From assembly GCA_030549495.1 (NCBI GenBank), contig JAUIRK010000842.1, forward strand, positions 1-64,000: a DNA stretch of 64,000 nt. The letters are read 5' to 3'. The position numbers were made by a program, and so were the translations under genes. The stretch comes from Nectonema munidae. Lineage: Eukaryota > Nematomorpha > Nectonematoida > Nectonematidae. Below are positions 42,649-54,752 of this stretch, piece after piece. The notes beneath the pieces are model-generated. The model did not search any database, was not told where the DNA came from, and was given only the letters and a program-made list of their open reading frames with translations. Position 1 is the first letter of the stretch; every line of letters starts with the position of its first letter.

Positions 42649-43360
42649 TTTAAAAAAACAACCATTAAATAAAATGAATATCTAAGGATAAAGGTGCCAT
42701 AAATTTGAATTCTTGCTTGAAAGAATTGATTGTTTAAATTATATTTAGCAAATATAAATAGATTTTAAATAACCATTGAAAGACTTAGCCTTAAAACAAG
42801 AAAAGTAATATGGGGTAGTCCACTCGCGAGCCAAACAAGTCTATTAAATTATATAAATTAATGGAAGATTTCAAAAAAAGTTTTACTGTCTACTCTAAAG
42901 TGCAAAGCTTCTTTCACATTCACATGAGGTGAGTAGAAGAATTGCAATTATTTTGAACCATGTGCAAATACTCAAAAAAAGTAAATTTGGACGTGTGGAA
43001 TCTTGTATTTTTTAAGATTTTTGACTGCATACTTTCACTTGTTTATGAATTTATTCCTCAATCCAAAAAACAATTTCTTGAATGATGCGTATAAGCCAAA
43101 AAATTGTTTCATCTGTCGAAGCAGTTTTTTCAATAACTATCAAATCATATTTAAATTTATTTTTACCCCTAATATGAATTCAGCTTTTAAGAAGCCTCTA
43201 TCGTGAAATAACTTTATCATTTCTAAAAATTATTAAAAAATATCGTGATATGCGAACTGACGCTTATCGATTCAGTTCACCTACAATAAAGAAAAGATAG
43301 CAATTGCAACAAATTCCTTATCCTCGCTAATGATACTGATTTCGGGTATTTTTTTCATTT

Positions 43361-43366
43361 AAGCAG
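43361..43366 (+). promoter_or_regulatory. NAGNAG tandem splice acceptor
   Basis: AAGCAG at the intron/exon junction allows the exon to begin at 43364 or 43367. Both are in frame and differ by one Gln residue. The downstream CAG is normally preferred over AAG. Confidence 0.6.
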
Positions 43367-43517
43367 CCGCCATCTCAATCATCGCCACCAATGTACCTTC
43401 CTGTCCAGCTCCCATCAAATAATGAAGATTATTGCAGAGTGAACGAAACACCTAATGAATCCTACCTACATCACTACTCCGCACAAGCATCTCACAACCA
43501 ACCTGCATTCAATCCAT
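43364..43517 (+). CDS. btz: Barentsz/CASC3 exon, Pro/Gln-rich, possible alternative terminal exon
   Basis: It follows TTTTTTTCATTTAAG and joins the previous exon in phase 0. It encodes 'QPPSQSSPPMYLPVQLPS' and 'HHYSAQASHNQPAFNP', a Pro/Gln/Ser-rich tail as seen in CASC3 C-termini. A donor CCAT|GTACTA leaves one base and fits the next exon exactly (joined codon TAC). If not spliced, the frame ends seven codons on, at a TGA at 43535-43537, and AATAAA follows at 43570-43575, giving a short isoform. Confidence 0.78.
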
Positions 43518-43569
43518 GTACTAATCATTTCTTTTGAGCAGTTCTGGTCAACGTTTTCAGTTGTTCTAA

Positions 43570-43575
43570 AATAAA
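43570..43575 (+). promoter_or_regulatory. Poly(A) signal AATAAA for the short Barentsz isoform
   Basis: A canonical AATAAA lies 33 bp after the in-frame TGA that ends the unspliced reading of the 43364 exon. It suggests intronic polyadenylation but is a common word in AT-rich DNA. Confidence 0.4.
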
Positions 43576-45343
43576 GCTTCAAACCCTTCAATATACAAAG
43601 TAACGATGTATGGTGTAGCGAGCGGAAAAAATAATCAAGAGCTGGTACGGCGCGAAACGACCAAATTTTTTTAATTATAAAATTCCTAAAACCCCAGACG
43701 TTAATAGGATTTAAAAGCGAAGTATTTTAAACATTCGAAAAAATTTTGATATAATATAAATATTCCAAAAAGATGAAATGGCAATGCAAATGTTGTATAA
43801 AAATATTATAACTCTAAAAATTTCAATATTAGATCTTATAAAACATTTTAAACTAGGCTTCGGAATACTCGATCTTAAATCCGCGGATATAACACAAAAC
43901 TGATCATGTCCTCTAAAATACCTTCAGAAAGGCAAATAAAATGTAAAACTGATACAAACTCTACTTGGTATTGTTTGTTTTCTATTTCTCCTAACTCATC
44001 ATCGTACGTTTGAAGACATCATTATAAGAATAATCTTATCGTTCTCTTAAACATTCACCACGAGCTTTGCCTAATGTTGCAATAGAAATTGCTGTTTTGA
44101 TCTATCTATAGGATTTTTCTTTAGCCAGTGATGGAGTGCGGTGATGTAAGTTTCGAAATTTCGATATCGTTTGTTCTTTAGCTAAGGAAAAAACAACAAG
44201 TACAATAATTTTAGAAAATCTTTACATTTTAGATTTGAGTATCATATCTATATATCTAACTTTTTCTTTTTATAACATTTTTGGATATTTTGAAAAAGAT
44301 ATTTATTTCATTAGGCTATCAATACCAATAATATTCAAATGATTGCTAACGTGTTAAACTTTGTATGTGGGTAAAAAAAATATTTCAAATGGACATCCAA
44401 AAAATTAACATTCCAAACTTTGATCTTAGATAAATTCCCATTTTTCTCTCAAACTTCTTCCAAATCTCACTTCATTTCATTTTCATCGACAAACTTAGTT
44501 TGATCCTCTTTTACAAAGCATTTCATTTTTCCAGACTTCATTTTGTAAATGACTTTTTATACCATGATTTATTTTATTTGTTTCTTTCTACATCTATGGT
44601 ATATAGATAGGTATGGTAGAGTGTATTTACACTGTAGAATGTATCAAACGCACAGACACGTATACACAAACATCACATTCATACACAAGTCATATCTAGC
44701 TTTCACACATGAAACAGAAGAAGTTTTCGTTTTTTAAAACTTTTGGCGTTCCAATTAGGATTGATAGATCGGAAAATGCTGGGATGTGAATAATAATTGC
44801 TTAAAGAATTTGATTAATATTCTAGCACTACCAGTACTTATTCAAGTCTGTGTTGAAAAAATATTTTTCCCTTATATAAAATCAAAAAAAAAAAAGAATG
44901 TAATTTTATGATAAAGAAAAAAAATATTTTTTTTTTTTATTATTTAATAGTAGGATATGAAAGTTTTTTTTTTTTTAAAAAAAAAAAAAATAATATTAAA
45001 AAAAAAAATAAAAGACTTTTATTTTACAATATAATTTACTGTAGATTTTAATGATGACTTAGCAAAAAGTTCCACTTTGCACTACAAAGTTTAAACAATG
45101 AACTATGCAACTAAATAACTACCTTTCCACAGGCCAACTAATTAGCATGTAGTCAATATTCATTATGATTATTTTGAGAGCTAACCTTTGTTATGGCTTG
45201 CTTGTTTTGTCCATTATGTTTCTAATTACTGCTGACACCCTAGCCTCCTTTGATTCATATGGTTGTCATATGGATCGCTTTTTTTGATTCAATATGATTT
45301 TAATTGAGAATTGTTGCTTATAATCATGTTGATCTTTCGGCAG
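43576..45343. other. Intronic sequence with long A/T homopolymer tracts
   Basis: No coding content seen. At 44881-45012 there are long alternating poly(A) and poly(T) runs, including T(9-11) followed by A(10-12), which could form hairpins. Confidence 0.5.
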
Positions 45344-45537
45344 ACGTGTATCACCCGATGATGGCTGCTCGCATGCCCAACTCTCCTCCCAACGTCGCAC
45401 ACGCACCCACTTCCTTTGTGCAGTTTCAAGCGCCTCTCGGTTCTGCAATGCCCCATTCTCCCTCTCCTCGCGCCTTCTACGATCCTTCTCTATTCTACTC
45501 CCCCGAACACAATCATCTCACCACAACTCCCAACGAC
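45344..45537 (+). CDS. btz: Barentsz/CASC3 proline-rich exon
   Basis: This exon is markedly richer in G+C than its surroundings. It encodes 'YHPMMAARMPNSPPNVAHAP', 'PHSPSPRAFYDPSLFYSPEH' and 'NHLTTTPND', comparable to the proline-rich C-terminal part of CASC3. Acceptor TTTCGGCAG; donor GAC|GTATTC. It enters with two bases to complete the codon split after 43517 and leaves in phase 0. Confidence 0.82.
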
Positions 45538-45790
45538 GTATTCCTCCTTTTAATCCTACGATTAAAGATTTCTATTTATGATGTCATAAGTCACCCATGT
45601 GCCCTTTCCAATTTTTCAGCATATCTCTGAATAATTCAGTTTAATTTAGTGTAAGCCCTCGTATTAAGTAAATTTGAAATACGTATCAAGTATTATATCG
45701 TAATTCAATCAAGTCACAGACAACAAGGACAAACTTGTTTCATCTTAATTTATTCCCAACTCCAATATTGATAATCTTAGGTTTTTTCAG

Positions 45791-45907
45791 CTGCAAAGAA
45801 TGCAAGAACAAAGTGAACGTCGCAAGAGGAAAATGCATAAACAAAAAATGATTGAGTTGATTTTGTGCCATTGTTGTGTGTGCCTTTTCTACTTTATCTT
45901 ATTTTAA
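45791..45907 (+). CDS. btz: Barentsz/CASC3 probable terminal exon
   Basis: After TTAGGTTTTTTCAG the frame continues in phase 0 as 'LQRMQEQSERRKRKMHKQKM', then a hydrophobic, Cys-containing end, with TAA at 45905-45907. The first half is a plausible basic, charged helix. The hydrophobic end is unusual and could mean that a further donor was missed. No canonical AATAAA is close; AATATA lies just after the stop. Confidence 0.6.
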   Translation: MQRMQEQSERRKRKMHKQKMIELILCHCCVCLFYFILF

Positions 45908-46045
45908 TGAATATATTTCTAACAAGTTACATCTATAATTCTTTTAAATACCCTTAAATATTGCGTATATAACGAGTATCGATTACAACGAAATTTTTCT
46001 CAGTTCCCCTGAGCCTCGTTCATGTTTGACTGTAAAGTGCTTTCA

Positions 46046-46237
46046 CTAACTTTCTTTGACTCTCTGTTTGTAATCTGGCATAACACTTGTTCCATTTTCC
46101 CTCTTTATGTTATAAAAAGATAAGGTTTCCACAATTTTATTAGTTAGTAAATCTGCATCAAAGGAGCCAACAGCCTCTGTACAACCAAAAAAAAGAAGAT
46201 TCAAGAAATATATTATTATAATGATGGCGCACAACAA
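46046..46237 (-). pseudogene. hAT transposase scrap
   Basis: The minus strand encodes 'AVGSFDADLLTNKIVETL', resembling the 'DAexLTxkIletL' segment before the conserved GQGYDGA block of DUF4371/ZMYM1-type hAT transposases. It is too short for more. Confidence 0.4.
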
Positions 46238-46239
46238 CA

Positions 46240-48305
46240 GAAACCAGCTGTTACTTACATAATTCTATTGTCTAAGATCCTAATCAACCCGCCTTCTTAT
46301 TTTGTTAGCATTTATATTTTTTACTCAAGATTTTTTTTTAACTTAAAATATTGTACTTTAGAAATTTGAGGAGCTCAAGTTTCATTTTGCTCTCGAATAG
46401 GTATTGATAATACGTATGGCATTTTTGTGCATTGTGAGAAAGTATATTTTGTAGTGCATTTCCTCTTTAAGGTCAACATATTTTACATTATTTTTTGAAT
46501 GCTTTAATCCAGCCATTCATTGACCATCTGATCTCTCACCAACCCATTTGGGTTTACAGGAAACATTTTATGAACCACTTGACTAGTTACAATGCCTATT
46601 CCCATTTCGCTTACTTCAAAGTCAAGTTTTAGAATTTAAATAAAATACTAAATTTCATTTTTTTCTGCCATTTTGAAAGTTAGGACTGTATAACATTAAA
46701 ATACCTTCATTAATGATTTTATTTCTGTGTTTAAACTTTCAGCTATTTTTATTAGTTCGCATCCTTTACTCAAAATGGCATCACTTACTACAATCCAAGC
46801 ATCCAGCGGAGTGACGGATCTCATTAATCTCATCTATGATGTATTTTTCCACGCCTGTCTATAGTTTTCTTTATATGAATGTGTATATTTTTAGTAATTT
46901 TTAAAGTAATTTTGTCATTTTCATAATAATTATTGATGTTTCATAGTAGTTTGTGGTTTCTTTTTTATTATTTTAACTTAATATTAATCATCAATTATTT
47001 AATTTACCTAGATTTTAAAATTACTATTTTTATTATAATTTTTTTTATTATTAACAAAAAATATTTTTTAGCATTTTTTTACTTTTAAAGAAAATATTTA
47101 TTATTGTATTTTTAAGTTATTGTGATGCACATAATTTACTAGGCATCCTATCAAGAGAAGTTTTTACATGTTCTTTTTTCATAATAAGTGTGTATTATTT
47201 TAATAAGTTATATAATTATAGTTAATATATATATTACAATCTTCAATGCTATCAATTGAACTTTTATCATCATCACTATTAATAATAAAATTATTTTCCT
47301 AACATTATAAAATGAATTCATTTTTTTATACAAAATTGTGATATTTGTATGACATGTCCATAGTATATTAAAATAAAGCAATTTTGATTATCCTGATGTA
47401 TGCGCACTATATCACACTATATCGCACTATATCACCTAGCTCTGACACACTATTTCCTTCAAACTCACTCATAATCGATATATTTGAGCCTATATGCTTG
47501 CCCTTTAGTTCGAAATTTTTGTTTATCATTTATGAATGTAAAACAATGGCCAAAGTACAACGGAAGTTTTCTCTTCTCTGAATTGATTATAACAATAACA
47601 CAACTTGTTAAAAGATTTCAAATGCAGAGTGGTCCAAGTTGCAAATGTCACTGATGTCCATATACTTTTTTAGTGTACGCTCTCTTTTTGCTTCTTTTTA
47701 ACTAACGAATGGTAACAACTAATACTTTTCCTTCAAAATTTGGAGAAATTTGTGATTTTTTTTTATCAAATTTTTAACCATATGGATCTTTCGGTCAACG
47801 CCGAAAGCTGAGAAATACTCTTAAGTAGTTGGAGGTGAACTTTAAAAGGAGAGACACGTCATAGTTGTTTCAGAATCCATCTTCAGCACTACATAATAGT
47901 ACTTTTTGTTACCTCTTATGGAAAACTGAGCTACTGCAAACCAGGTTTCAGTATGTTTCGGCCAAAAAGCAGGCAATTTGAGTGGGATAGCTTCAAGAAT
48001 CTTTTGTTCATTTTTCATGATTGCTCATATAATATGTTGTAGGTGTTAGGGTCACAAATTTGCGGTGCTTGTGAAACAAGCAAAGAGAAATCGAGATAGA
48101 ATGTCTTTCTAAAGATGGGATTTGATTGGTCGGTTTTTCTTTTACGACACGTTTCTAAAAAATTTTTTTTGCTAAAAACTAAGATATTCGTTTTGACAAG
48201 ATGTTTCCCGACTGAACTGGTAACACTCTTTTATAAAATAAAGTTATTTATTAACTTAAGTTCAAATCCACATTAAATAGTATTCTTATTGTTACTTTAG
48301 TACCT
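46240..48305. other. Non-coding stretch
   Basis: AT-rich. A short tandem repeat of an 11-bp word (CACTATATCAC and CACTATATCGC variants, three to four copies) lies near 47405-47440. No gene supported. Confidence 0.45.
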
Positions 48306-48310
48306 AAAAC

Positions 48311-49258
48311 CAGGGGCGCACATTCTCAAAATTTTTGGGGGGCGAACTTTGTTTTTATAATTTTTAAAATTTATAAAAGAATTTTTGTCCGATAAACACA
48401 CCACCATTATTACCCGACATTATACTTGGACTGTAAACTCTCAATCCCACCATAACTGCACAGATTTTATGAATCAGAATTACCTTGTTTGTAATTATAA
48501 TTGCATCAACCTTCTAGCTCAGATTTTTACAAAATGGAGTCCGCAAGACGCGAAGAAGTTCCATGGGGAACGAGATAAGGACACTGAGTGAATCGTTTTT
48601 TCGCAAAATATTGCACCCATATTGGGTCATTTGCCATTTTTGCCAATAAATCACATTTAAAAAGAATAAATAAGTTTGTCTTTGAATAGAGTACTAATTG
48701 TCAACAAGCCTGGTTCATATCAAATAAATTGGTTATGTTGATTGATTACCCTGTACTGAAATGCATTGTTGCTTAATTAAATTAAAAATTTTTAGCAACG
48801 AAATGTTACCAAGCTCGATTAGTAACACAGAAAAACAAAGAATCATCTTATATAATCTTCATATTCTACCTACACATATATTCAGTCAGTAAAGTAAATT
48901 GTTTGAAAATTTATTTAGGACATGGGTCTATGAATTCCAGGTGTGTAGCAGTGAATTTAAAGTTGGCCCTTTAAAATAGAAATTGGAGGTTTAAAATTTT
49001 TGGAAGTAATATTCTACAAACTTTAAATTTATATAAATTAGCTATTCCAATCCCTAAATTATACGCTAAAAATTACATGAAAATGATATTATTTGTACCA
49101 AGTTTTATTAACAAAAATTTTAAGCAAAGTGTAAAAACATTGTCAACTATTCTAAGAAATCTCGATAAAAGAAACTAAAACATTAAATAAAACGAATATC
49201 TAAGGATAACGATGCTATATATTTGATTTCTACGATAAAACACTTGTTTAAATTAGCC
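48311..49258 (+). repeat. Family A element, copy A3 (5' end to internal)
   Basis: It starts with CAGGGGCGCACAT and shares AACACACCACCATTATTACC with A1 and A4, then CAACAAGCCTGG and AATGTTACCAAGC with A2. The right end is missing. A G-rich stretch TTTTTGGGGGGCGAACTTTG near the left end is shared with A4. Confidence 0.75.
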
Positions 49259-49587
49259 CTGTCCGGTAAGACATGATGGCTCAGGCATGTCGTTTTATAA
49301 TAATTAATAAGCCAGTTTTACTAATTTTCCTTTACTTCTTTTGCTCAGAGGTTTCTATACCAACCTTGCTTGTAGGATCAAATAGAATTCTATAACACGT
49401 ATGCGTTGTCAAAAATTTAAAAACTTAAACATAGGCTGGCATCAAAAGGTGGCTCATATTTTTCAATCATATATGATTAGCGCATCTTAATGCTATACTT
49501 AATGCAACTTAAAATTTGATACTATATGGAGTAGAGTACTGCAGTGTTGCGATTAACGCATACTTACCCATACCTGATAAGGCCTAT

Positions 49588-49612
49588 GGGGGGGGGGGGG
49601 GGGGGGGGGGGG
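49588..49612 (+). repeat. Poly(G) run of 25
   Basis: An uninterrupted run of 25 G, followed by AGGTGTGTGTGTG, in otherwise AT-rich DNA. The exact length may be uncertain because such runs are hard to sequence. Confidence 0.9.
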
Positions 49613-50369
49613 AGGTGTGTGTGTGAAAGGCCTTAAAAACAATACAAAAGACGGTTTTGGGCTGGTTTAATTTGAAAAAATGACACAAGAAACGGGTTTC
49701 GTCATGTTTTGCAAAATTACATGTGCAGTTAGATTTAGTTAGTTCTACTGCACTTTAAATTACATGCTGTCCAGCGAATTTCTTTCGCCAATAGCATTCT
49801 ATCAAAAGTTATCACAAATTTACTTACTCTGCAAGTGAGTGCATGATGAATAAAAGTTGTGTTTTATTTTAAAGAACACATATGACAAATGTACATTTTA
49901 AATCCAGATAGCAATGCTAATTGCAGAACAGCTTCAAACATATGTGATTTCTTATCTAATTAAGAGATAAAGTTTAATTGAATTTTTTCAAAGGCCTAAT
50001 TTACATAGCTTTATTTTACTGAATAACGAATACATATACAATCTAGTAATCAAAAAATCGAATTGAAAATATTTCATATATTATGTAAATATTGAGAATA
50101 CTATTGGGAATTAAGTATAGATGAGTTCATTGTGAGGATATATCAATTTAAAAATGACGAAATTTATTCATCTCAAAAATAGCAAAGAAAGGGAACTTAC
50201 TCGCTTATACATAAAATAAGAGGGTGTGCGGGCGGTTTCAAAGAATACTTAAAAAATAAGACGGGTTTGGCTGGGACTAAACGATATTTAAAAAAAGTGT
50301 GCGAACTACATAAAGTTAAAACGGTTATGGACGGAGATGGCTTGCACAAAGTACATTTCAAAGGAGTTT

Positions 50370-50500
50370 CAGATGGGCGAAATTATTAATTTTTTGGGGG
50401 GCGAACTTTGTTTTTATAGTTTCCAAAATTTATTATAAAAGAATTTTTGTCCTATGAACACACCACCATTATTACCCGACATTATACGTACAATATAAGG
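50370..50500 (+). repeat. Family A element, copy A4 (5' end only)
   Basis: It matches A3 over GGGGGGCGAACTTTGTTTTT and ACACACCACCATTATTACCC and ends soon after. The left end is mutated (CAGATGGGCG). Confidence 0.65.
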
Positions 50501-51309
50501 AATGACAGTATTTAAAAAAGGTATAGAGAAATAAAAGTGAGAAGAATAAACGTGCTTACCAGAGGAATCATAACCCACTTGCATTATACTTTGCTTGGAA
50601 TTTAACCGCTGCCCCCTAAGACTGGTCTGGATACCGCACCGTGTGGGTAGGATGTATACGATAAGATATTTACTATATAAAATGAGGTTTTATAAGGTGA
50701 ATTAGTTTATCTGTTCATTAGAGTTGCAGGTATAGGAATACGTTTATTGATTTTCTTGTTACAAGTGTACTTCTTAGAACTTGTAGTTTTTTTGCTAGAG
50801 TTACGTGATTATTTTTTCACAACAAAATTTCATGATTCATCTTATAACGAATAAAAAAGTAGTTTTCTTTTCTTCAAGGTTTAATTTTCTCTTTTCAAAC
50901 TTCATAAGTGTGTTTGTTCTTTACAAGTTGTTACTTTGAGTTTGAATGATCTTCTAGGACTTCGATATGTAAACATTTACATTCAGTGGATATAACCTTC
51001 ATCACTTTTTGGATTAAGTAAGTAAAAATATACTTCAAAATTCTTATATATCTACTAGAAGCCTGTAAATCATACCAAGAGATTAATAATGCATTTAATT
51101 CTTCTTTGCCTCTCCACTTTGATGGACCTTGCTTTCTCTGAACGTATAAAACTCTATTAATTTTTTTATGAAACTATTTTTCCAACCAATGCAAGACCAG
51201 GGACTTTTTTTAAATTTTAAAGAAATCAAAATATTGTTTGGGAACCGAGAAACATCTTCAAACAAATAGTGGTGGTGCTGTAAATTTTTGCACCTTCTTA
51301 AAATATTGC
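50501..51309. other. Non-coding stretch
   Basis: A 75-codon minus-strand frame at 51095-51322 is not recognised. No other feature. Confidence 0.4.
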
Positions 51310-51311
51310 CA

Positions 51312-51543
51312 GCCGTTCTCAACCGCGACCCTCAACCTCTAGTTTTCGGGCACGGATAGTAAAGTTGCAAAGAAAATAGGCCAGCAATAGCATTTCAAAA
51401 CTGTAAGCATTTTGCAAAATTACTCGAACGTGGATCCTCTATTTTTGAGTATTTCAATGTATACCATTTTTCGCTTTTTTATGGCCCGCTAGTGCAATGT
51501 TGGCACTTAATTTGGCGCTTTGTTAAAAAAGGTGGGAACCACT
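51312..51543. mobile_element. Probable hAT-type MITE
   Basis: Inverted ends CAGCCGTTCTCAACC and, at the right, GGTGGGAACCACTG (CAGTGGTTCCCACC on the minus strand), typical of hAT MITEs. No convincing 8-bp duplication was seen, so the borders are provisional. A similar left-end word (ATTGGTTCTCAATTCC) lies alone near 51877. Confidence 0.5.
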
Positions 51544-52289
51544 GATAGCTAACATTTAACAAGTTATCAAGCTGACATATTCATCTATCTAAATATGCTA
51601 ATTGACCATCTAACTGATTTAATCGATTAACATATTTCAACAAACTGAGTGATAGCAAATAGTTTTTTTAACAAAATCAATAATATTTCTTCAAACTAAA
51701 AAAACTTTTTTACACCAACCCATTTTGGGTTATTGTTTCTCTAGAAGAGCGCAGGCAAACTAGAATGGAATTCAATAGGCATTAGTCAAAATCGTCTTAT
51801 TTGCGTGAGGCTTATTACGGCAGTTAAAAACCAATAAAGGCAACTTTTATTTTCTAGTAGCAATTCTTCTAAAACATTGGTTCTCAATTCCTTTTAGGAC
51901 ATGGACCACTTGAACGATTTAGAAAATACTGTAACCATATTACATATTTCTTGAATGATATAAACGGGATTGCTGAGTTGGAGTGGATGGAATAGGAGAT
52001 TTTAAAGGGTTAGTTTAGGATCGGATTCGAATTTAAAAAAAAATGATTTTTTTACACATATAAAGAGGCACTCTAGAAAAATTTTAAATTTAAACCAATT
52101 AAACATTTTGTTGTGGAATAATATTATAACACTATTTCTTCAAGTTCAAATGAGCTCGTAAGGTTGAAATTTGAAAAGGAGCAACAAGAAATACTTTCAA
52201 TAACATTGAAGCAATTTAATGACTTTATTGAATTCATGTCATCAACAATAGATTGAACCTTGTCAAGAAAAAAATTATTAAACATCATC

Positions 52290-52385
52290 AACAACTGCAA
52301 ATATAATCAATTGCTAGAGTAAATATAAAATCAAGTGTTCAAACAGTAAAAAACAAACAAGCCTTTGTGTCAACTAAACTAAAAT
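52290..52385 (+). repeat. Repeat B, copy 1
   Basis: About 90 bp beginning CTGCAAATATAATCAATTGC are nearly identical to 56980-57072. The copies differ by a few bases, so the duplication is recent. It is followed here by a (GAT)n tract. Confidence 0.85.
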
Positions 52386-52390
52386 GGGCT

Positions 52391-52413
52391 CGATGATGAT
52401 GTGGATGATGAAG

Positions 52414-52453
<40 letters not shown>
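52391..52453 (+). repeat. (GAT)n microsatellite
   Basis: Runs of GAT with a few GTG/AAG interruptions, ending in about ten uninterrupted GAT units. Confidence 0.9.
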
Positions 52454-52454
<1 letters not shown>

Positions 52455-52680
52455 TATGACATTTTACTCCAGGCTTTCAGTTAACAAGATTTTCATTATG
52501 CAAAAATTTTTACCAGCACGTAAATTTTTATTGGAAAATCACCCATATTGAGTCACCGTTGTTTTGTTCATATGTTTTGCAACTTTTTTGCGAGAATGAA
52601 TATAAGATGAATAAGACCAAAATTTCTAAAATATTTTCTAGATGGCGTTAAATTTTTTTTGGTCACTTGTAAAAAATATT

Positions 52681-54036
52681 TTATATAGAATATTTCCTTA
52701 TATTTTGGAAAAGATGTGAATGTGTTTTGCAGATATAATGAGAACATCTTTTACATTTTCTCGTCGTTCTCACTTTTTTAGGAAGACAGACATAACAAAA
52801 TTTCCTGTATGAACTTGATAGGTGATCTTCTTGGGATGAAAACCCATAAAAGTTTAGAAGAGACTTTACTTTCAAATTAATTTGAGGGGTTGAGGCTCTT
52901 ATCATCATTGATTCAGTAGCCAAGTACAAAGCTAGTTTTTTTAAAATGTTTTCTACCGTGATTCATATTAGAAGGGCAGTTTTCGGAGGAATTGAACCTG
53001 GAGATAATATATGTGTTCAAGCACGAAATATCGAGATAATTCGAAAAAACAGCTACTGTCCATCTTCTACACGGTTTATATGTTCTAAATTGTCGAACCA
53101 TTCGATTTGCAACATCCACACCATTTTTGTTTTTGTTGTATTCCAACAATGTCTCGGGTTTTCCATGTACAGAAGTAATTTCAACTTTGTTTCTATGCTG
53201 AGAAGAAAAGACATAGACAACTTTGAAATTTTTCTTGGAATGTTTTCGAGGAACGTAGGCAGAAAGTGAAGCTTCTTTACAATAAATTATGCGAGATTCA
53301 CATTCTTGAAGTTTCAAACTTTTCAAATAAGGTGGTTTTAATATATTAGGATAAACTTTCTTGTAGATATTGCTGTACCACAAACAGTGTAGTTTCTTTC
53401 AAGTGCCCATTTGACTATTTTATATGAGGTAAAAAACCTGTCACAAAAAATACCAGAGCCTTTAGGCAGATTAGCATCGCTAATTAACCTCTTGATAATT
53501 GAAAATGCTGAAAAGTATTCTTTGTCAGGAAGCCCGGAAACATACAACTCAGGTTTTAAACAATAAAAACTTTGAGAATCGTTAAGATGATAAAATTTAA
53601 AGCCATAATGTCCAGGCTTTTTTGGATCGTAAATCTTAATATTAGATCTACCTCTAAAACTCACCAACTGTTCATCCACAGTAACATTAGCATTGGGAGT
53701 CCAATATTCAGAAAAAATCTGATAAAAATGGCTATGCATATATCTAATAGCTGAAATTTTATCATTGGGGTCTCTAGATCTCTTGTCGTCGAAACAGAGA
53801 AAAACATGAATCAGTGTGAACATGTCCCTCCCAAGAGATGCTTTCAAAAAAGGTATTCCGTAACTGTCATTGAACAAATCAGTTACTTTTATTCTCTGAT
53901 CCATATTCTGACCCAAGTAAATCAAGCAAGAAAAGTAGGTGAGTATATGGTGAACCTCGAAGCATTCAAAACAATATTTCAAGTAAGCATACTTGGGCCT
54001 CTCTTTTCTATAAAAAATAACAAAAAACAAAATCAT
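52681..54036 (-). pseudogene. piggyBac transposase catalytic and C-terminal parts, broken
   Basis: Piece 54036-53338 has 'FNDSYGIPFLKASLGRDMF', 'NVTVDEQLVSFRGR' (first Asp), 'KKPGHYGFKFYHL' and 'GSGIFCDRFFTSYKIVKWAL' (second Asp). Piece 53383-52913 has 'EYNKNKNGVDVANRMVRQF' (third Asp) and 'RRWTVAVFSNYLDISCLNTY'. Piece 52929-52681 has the cysteine-rich tail 'CYVCLPKKVRTTRKCKRC'. Two frame changes separate the three pieces, so it is inactive. It is a different subfamily from the intact copy at 11074-12849: the DDE motifs are shared, the rest is divergent. Confidence 0.88.
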
Positions 54037-54478
54037 GAAATATACTTATCTCCTATCCCTAAAACCCATGTAATTCAACGATTTCAGATTTTATAATTTT
54101 TTAAAAGGGTTGGGACTACTTTTCAGTACAGACAGGCAATGATAAACGAAAAAAACTTTTTGAAATGAAAAAAAAACTTTTTACTATAAACTGAACATAA
54201 AATATTCCAAAAAGACAAAGTTTAGAACTATGAAATAACGAACAAAATATACTAAAAAAACTATGAATCTCGAGTTATAAAAATATTTATATAACAGATA
54301 CGGAAATAGTTTATGTAACTAAACTTGAAAAAAAATTTAAAAAATAAGTGTAGATAGTGCTTTCTCAAATGATAAGAGAAAATACAAAATTAGAATTCAA
54401 GTTAACTTTGCCTGACTTAATTTCAAAATTTAAAATCAAAGTATGTGCAAGTGATTCATCTATCAAAAACTTCTAAAC

Positions 54479-54706
54479 CTATGGTTTTCAACCGGTGGTC
54501 TATAGACCACAATGAGTCCATCAACAATTTTTGAGGTTTTCCAGGAGCATTTTAATTTTTCATATTTTTATTCTGAAATTAGAATATGTCTTTCTGAGAT
54601 ACATGCCTAACCTCTAACCCTAGCATTTTTGGCTCAACCTGTCATGTTATAGGGGTCCATGGGTAAAAAAAATAGTTTAAAATAGACATAAGGCTGGGAA
54701 CCAGTG
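54479..54706. mobile_element. hAT-type MITE (228 bp) inside piggyBac relic
   Basis: Ends CTATGGTTTTCAACCGGTGG and GGCTGGGAACCAGTG (CACTGGTTCCCAGCC on the minus strand), with 8-bp flanks TTCTAAAC (54471-54478) and CTCTAAAC (54707-54714). It interrupts the piggyBac-like element at 52640-55180. Confidence 0.78.
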
Positions 54707-54752
54707 CTCTAAACGTTTGTTTATTTGCATATAAATTGAGAAAAATGAAAAC

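Larger units (their letters stand above)
41715..42870 (+). repeat. Family A element, copy A2 (internal and 3' part)
   Basis: It matches A3 at 48700 from the CAACAAGCCTGG word on, and A1/A5 over ATAATACAAGAAGTGCAAAA and CAAATTTAACNNATTAGATC regions. It has lost the CAGGGGCGCAC left end. It carries two piggyBac-type MITEs that other copies lack. Confidence 0.75.

Noticed and set aside
45266-45448. 60-codon minus frame opposite the proline-rich Barentsz exon
   Set aside because: A shadow of the real exon; codon choice and splice phase favour the + strand.
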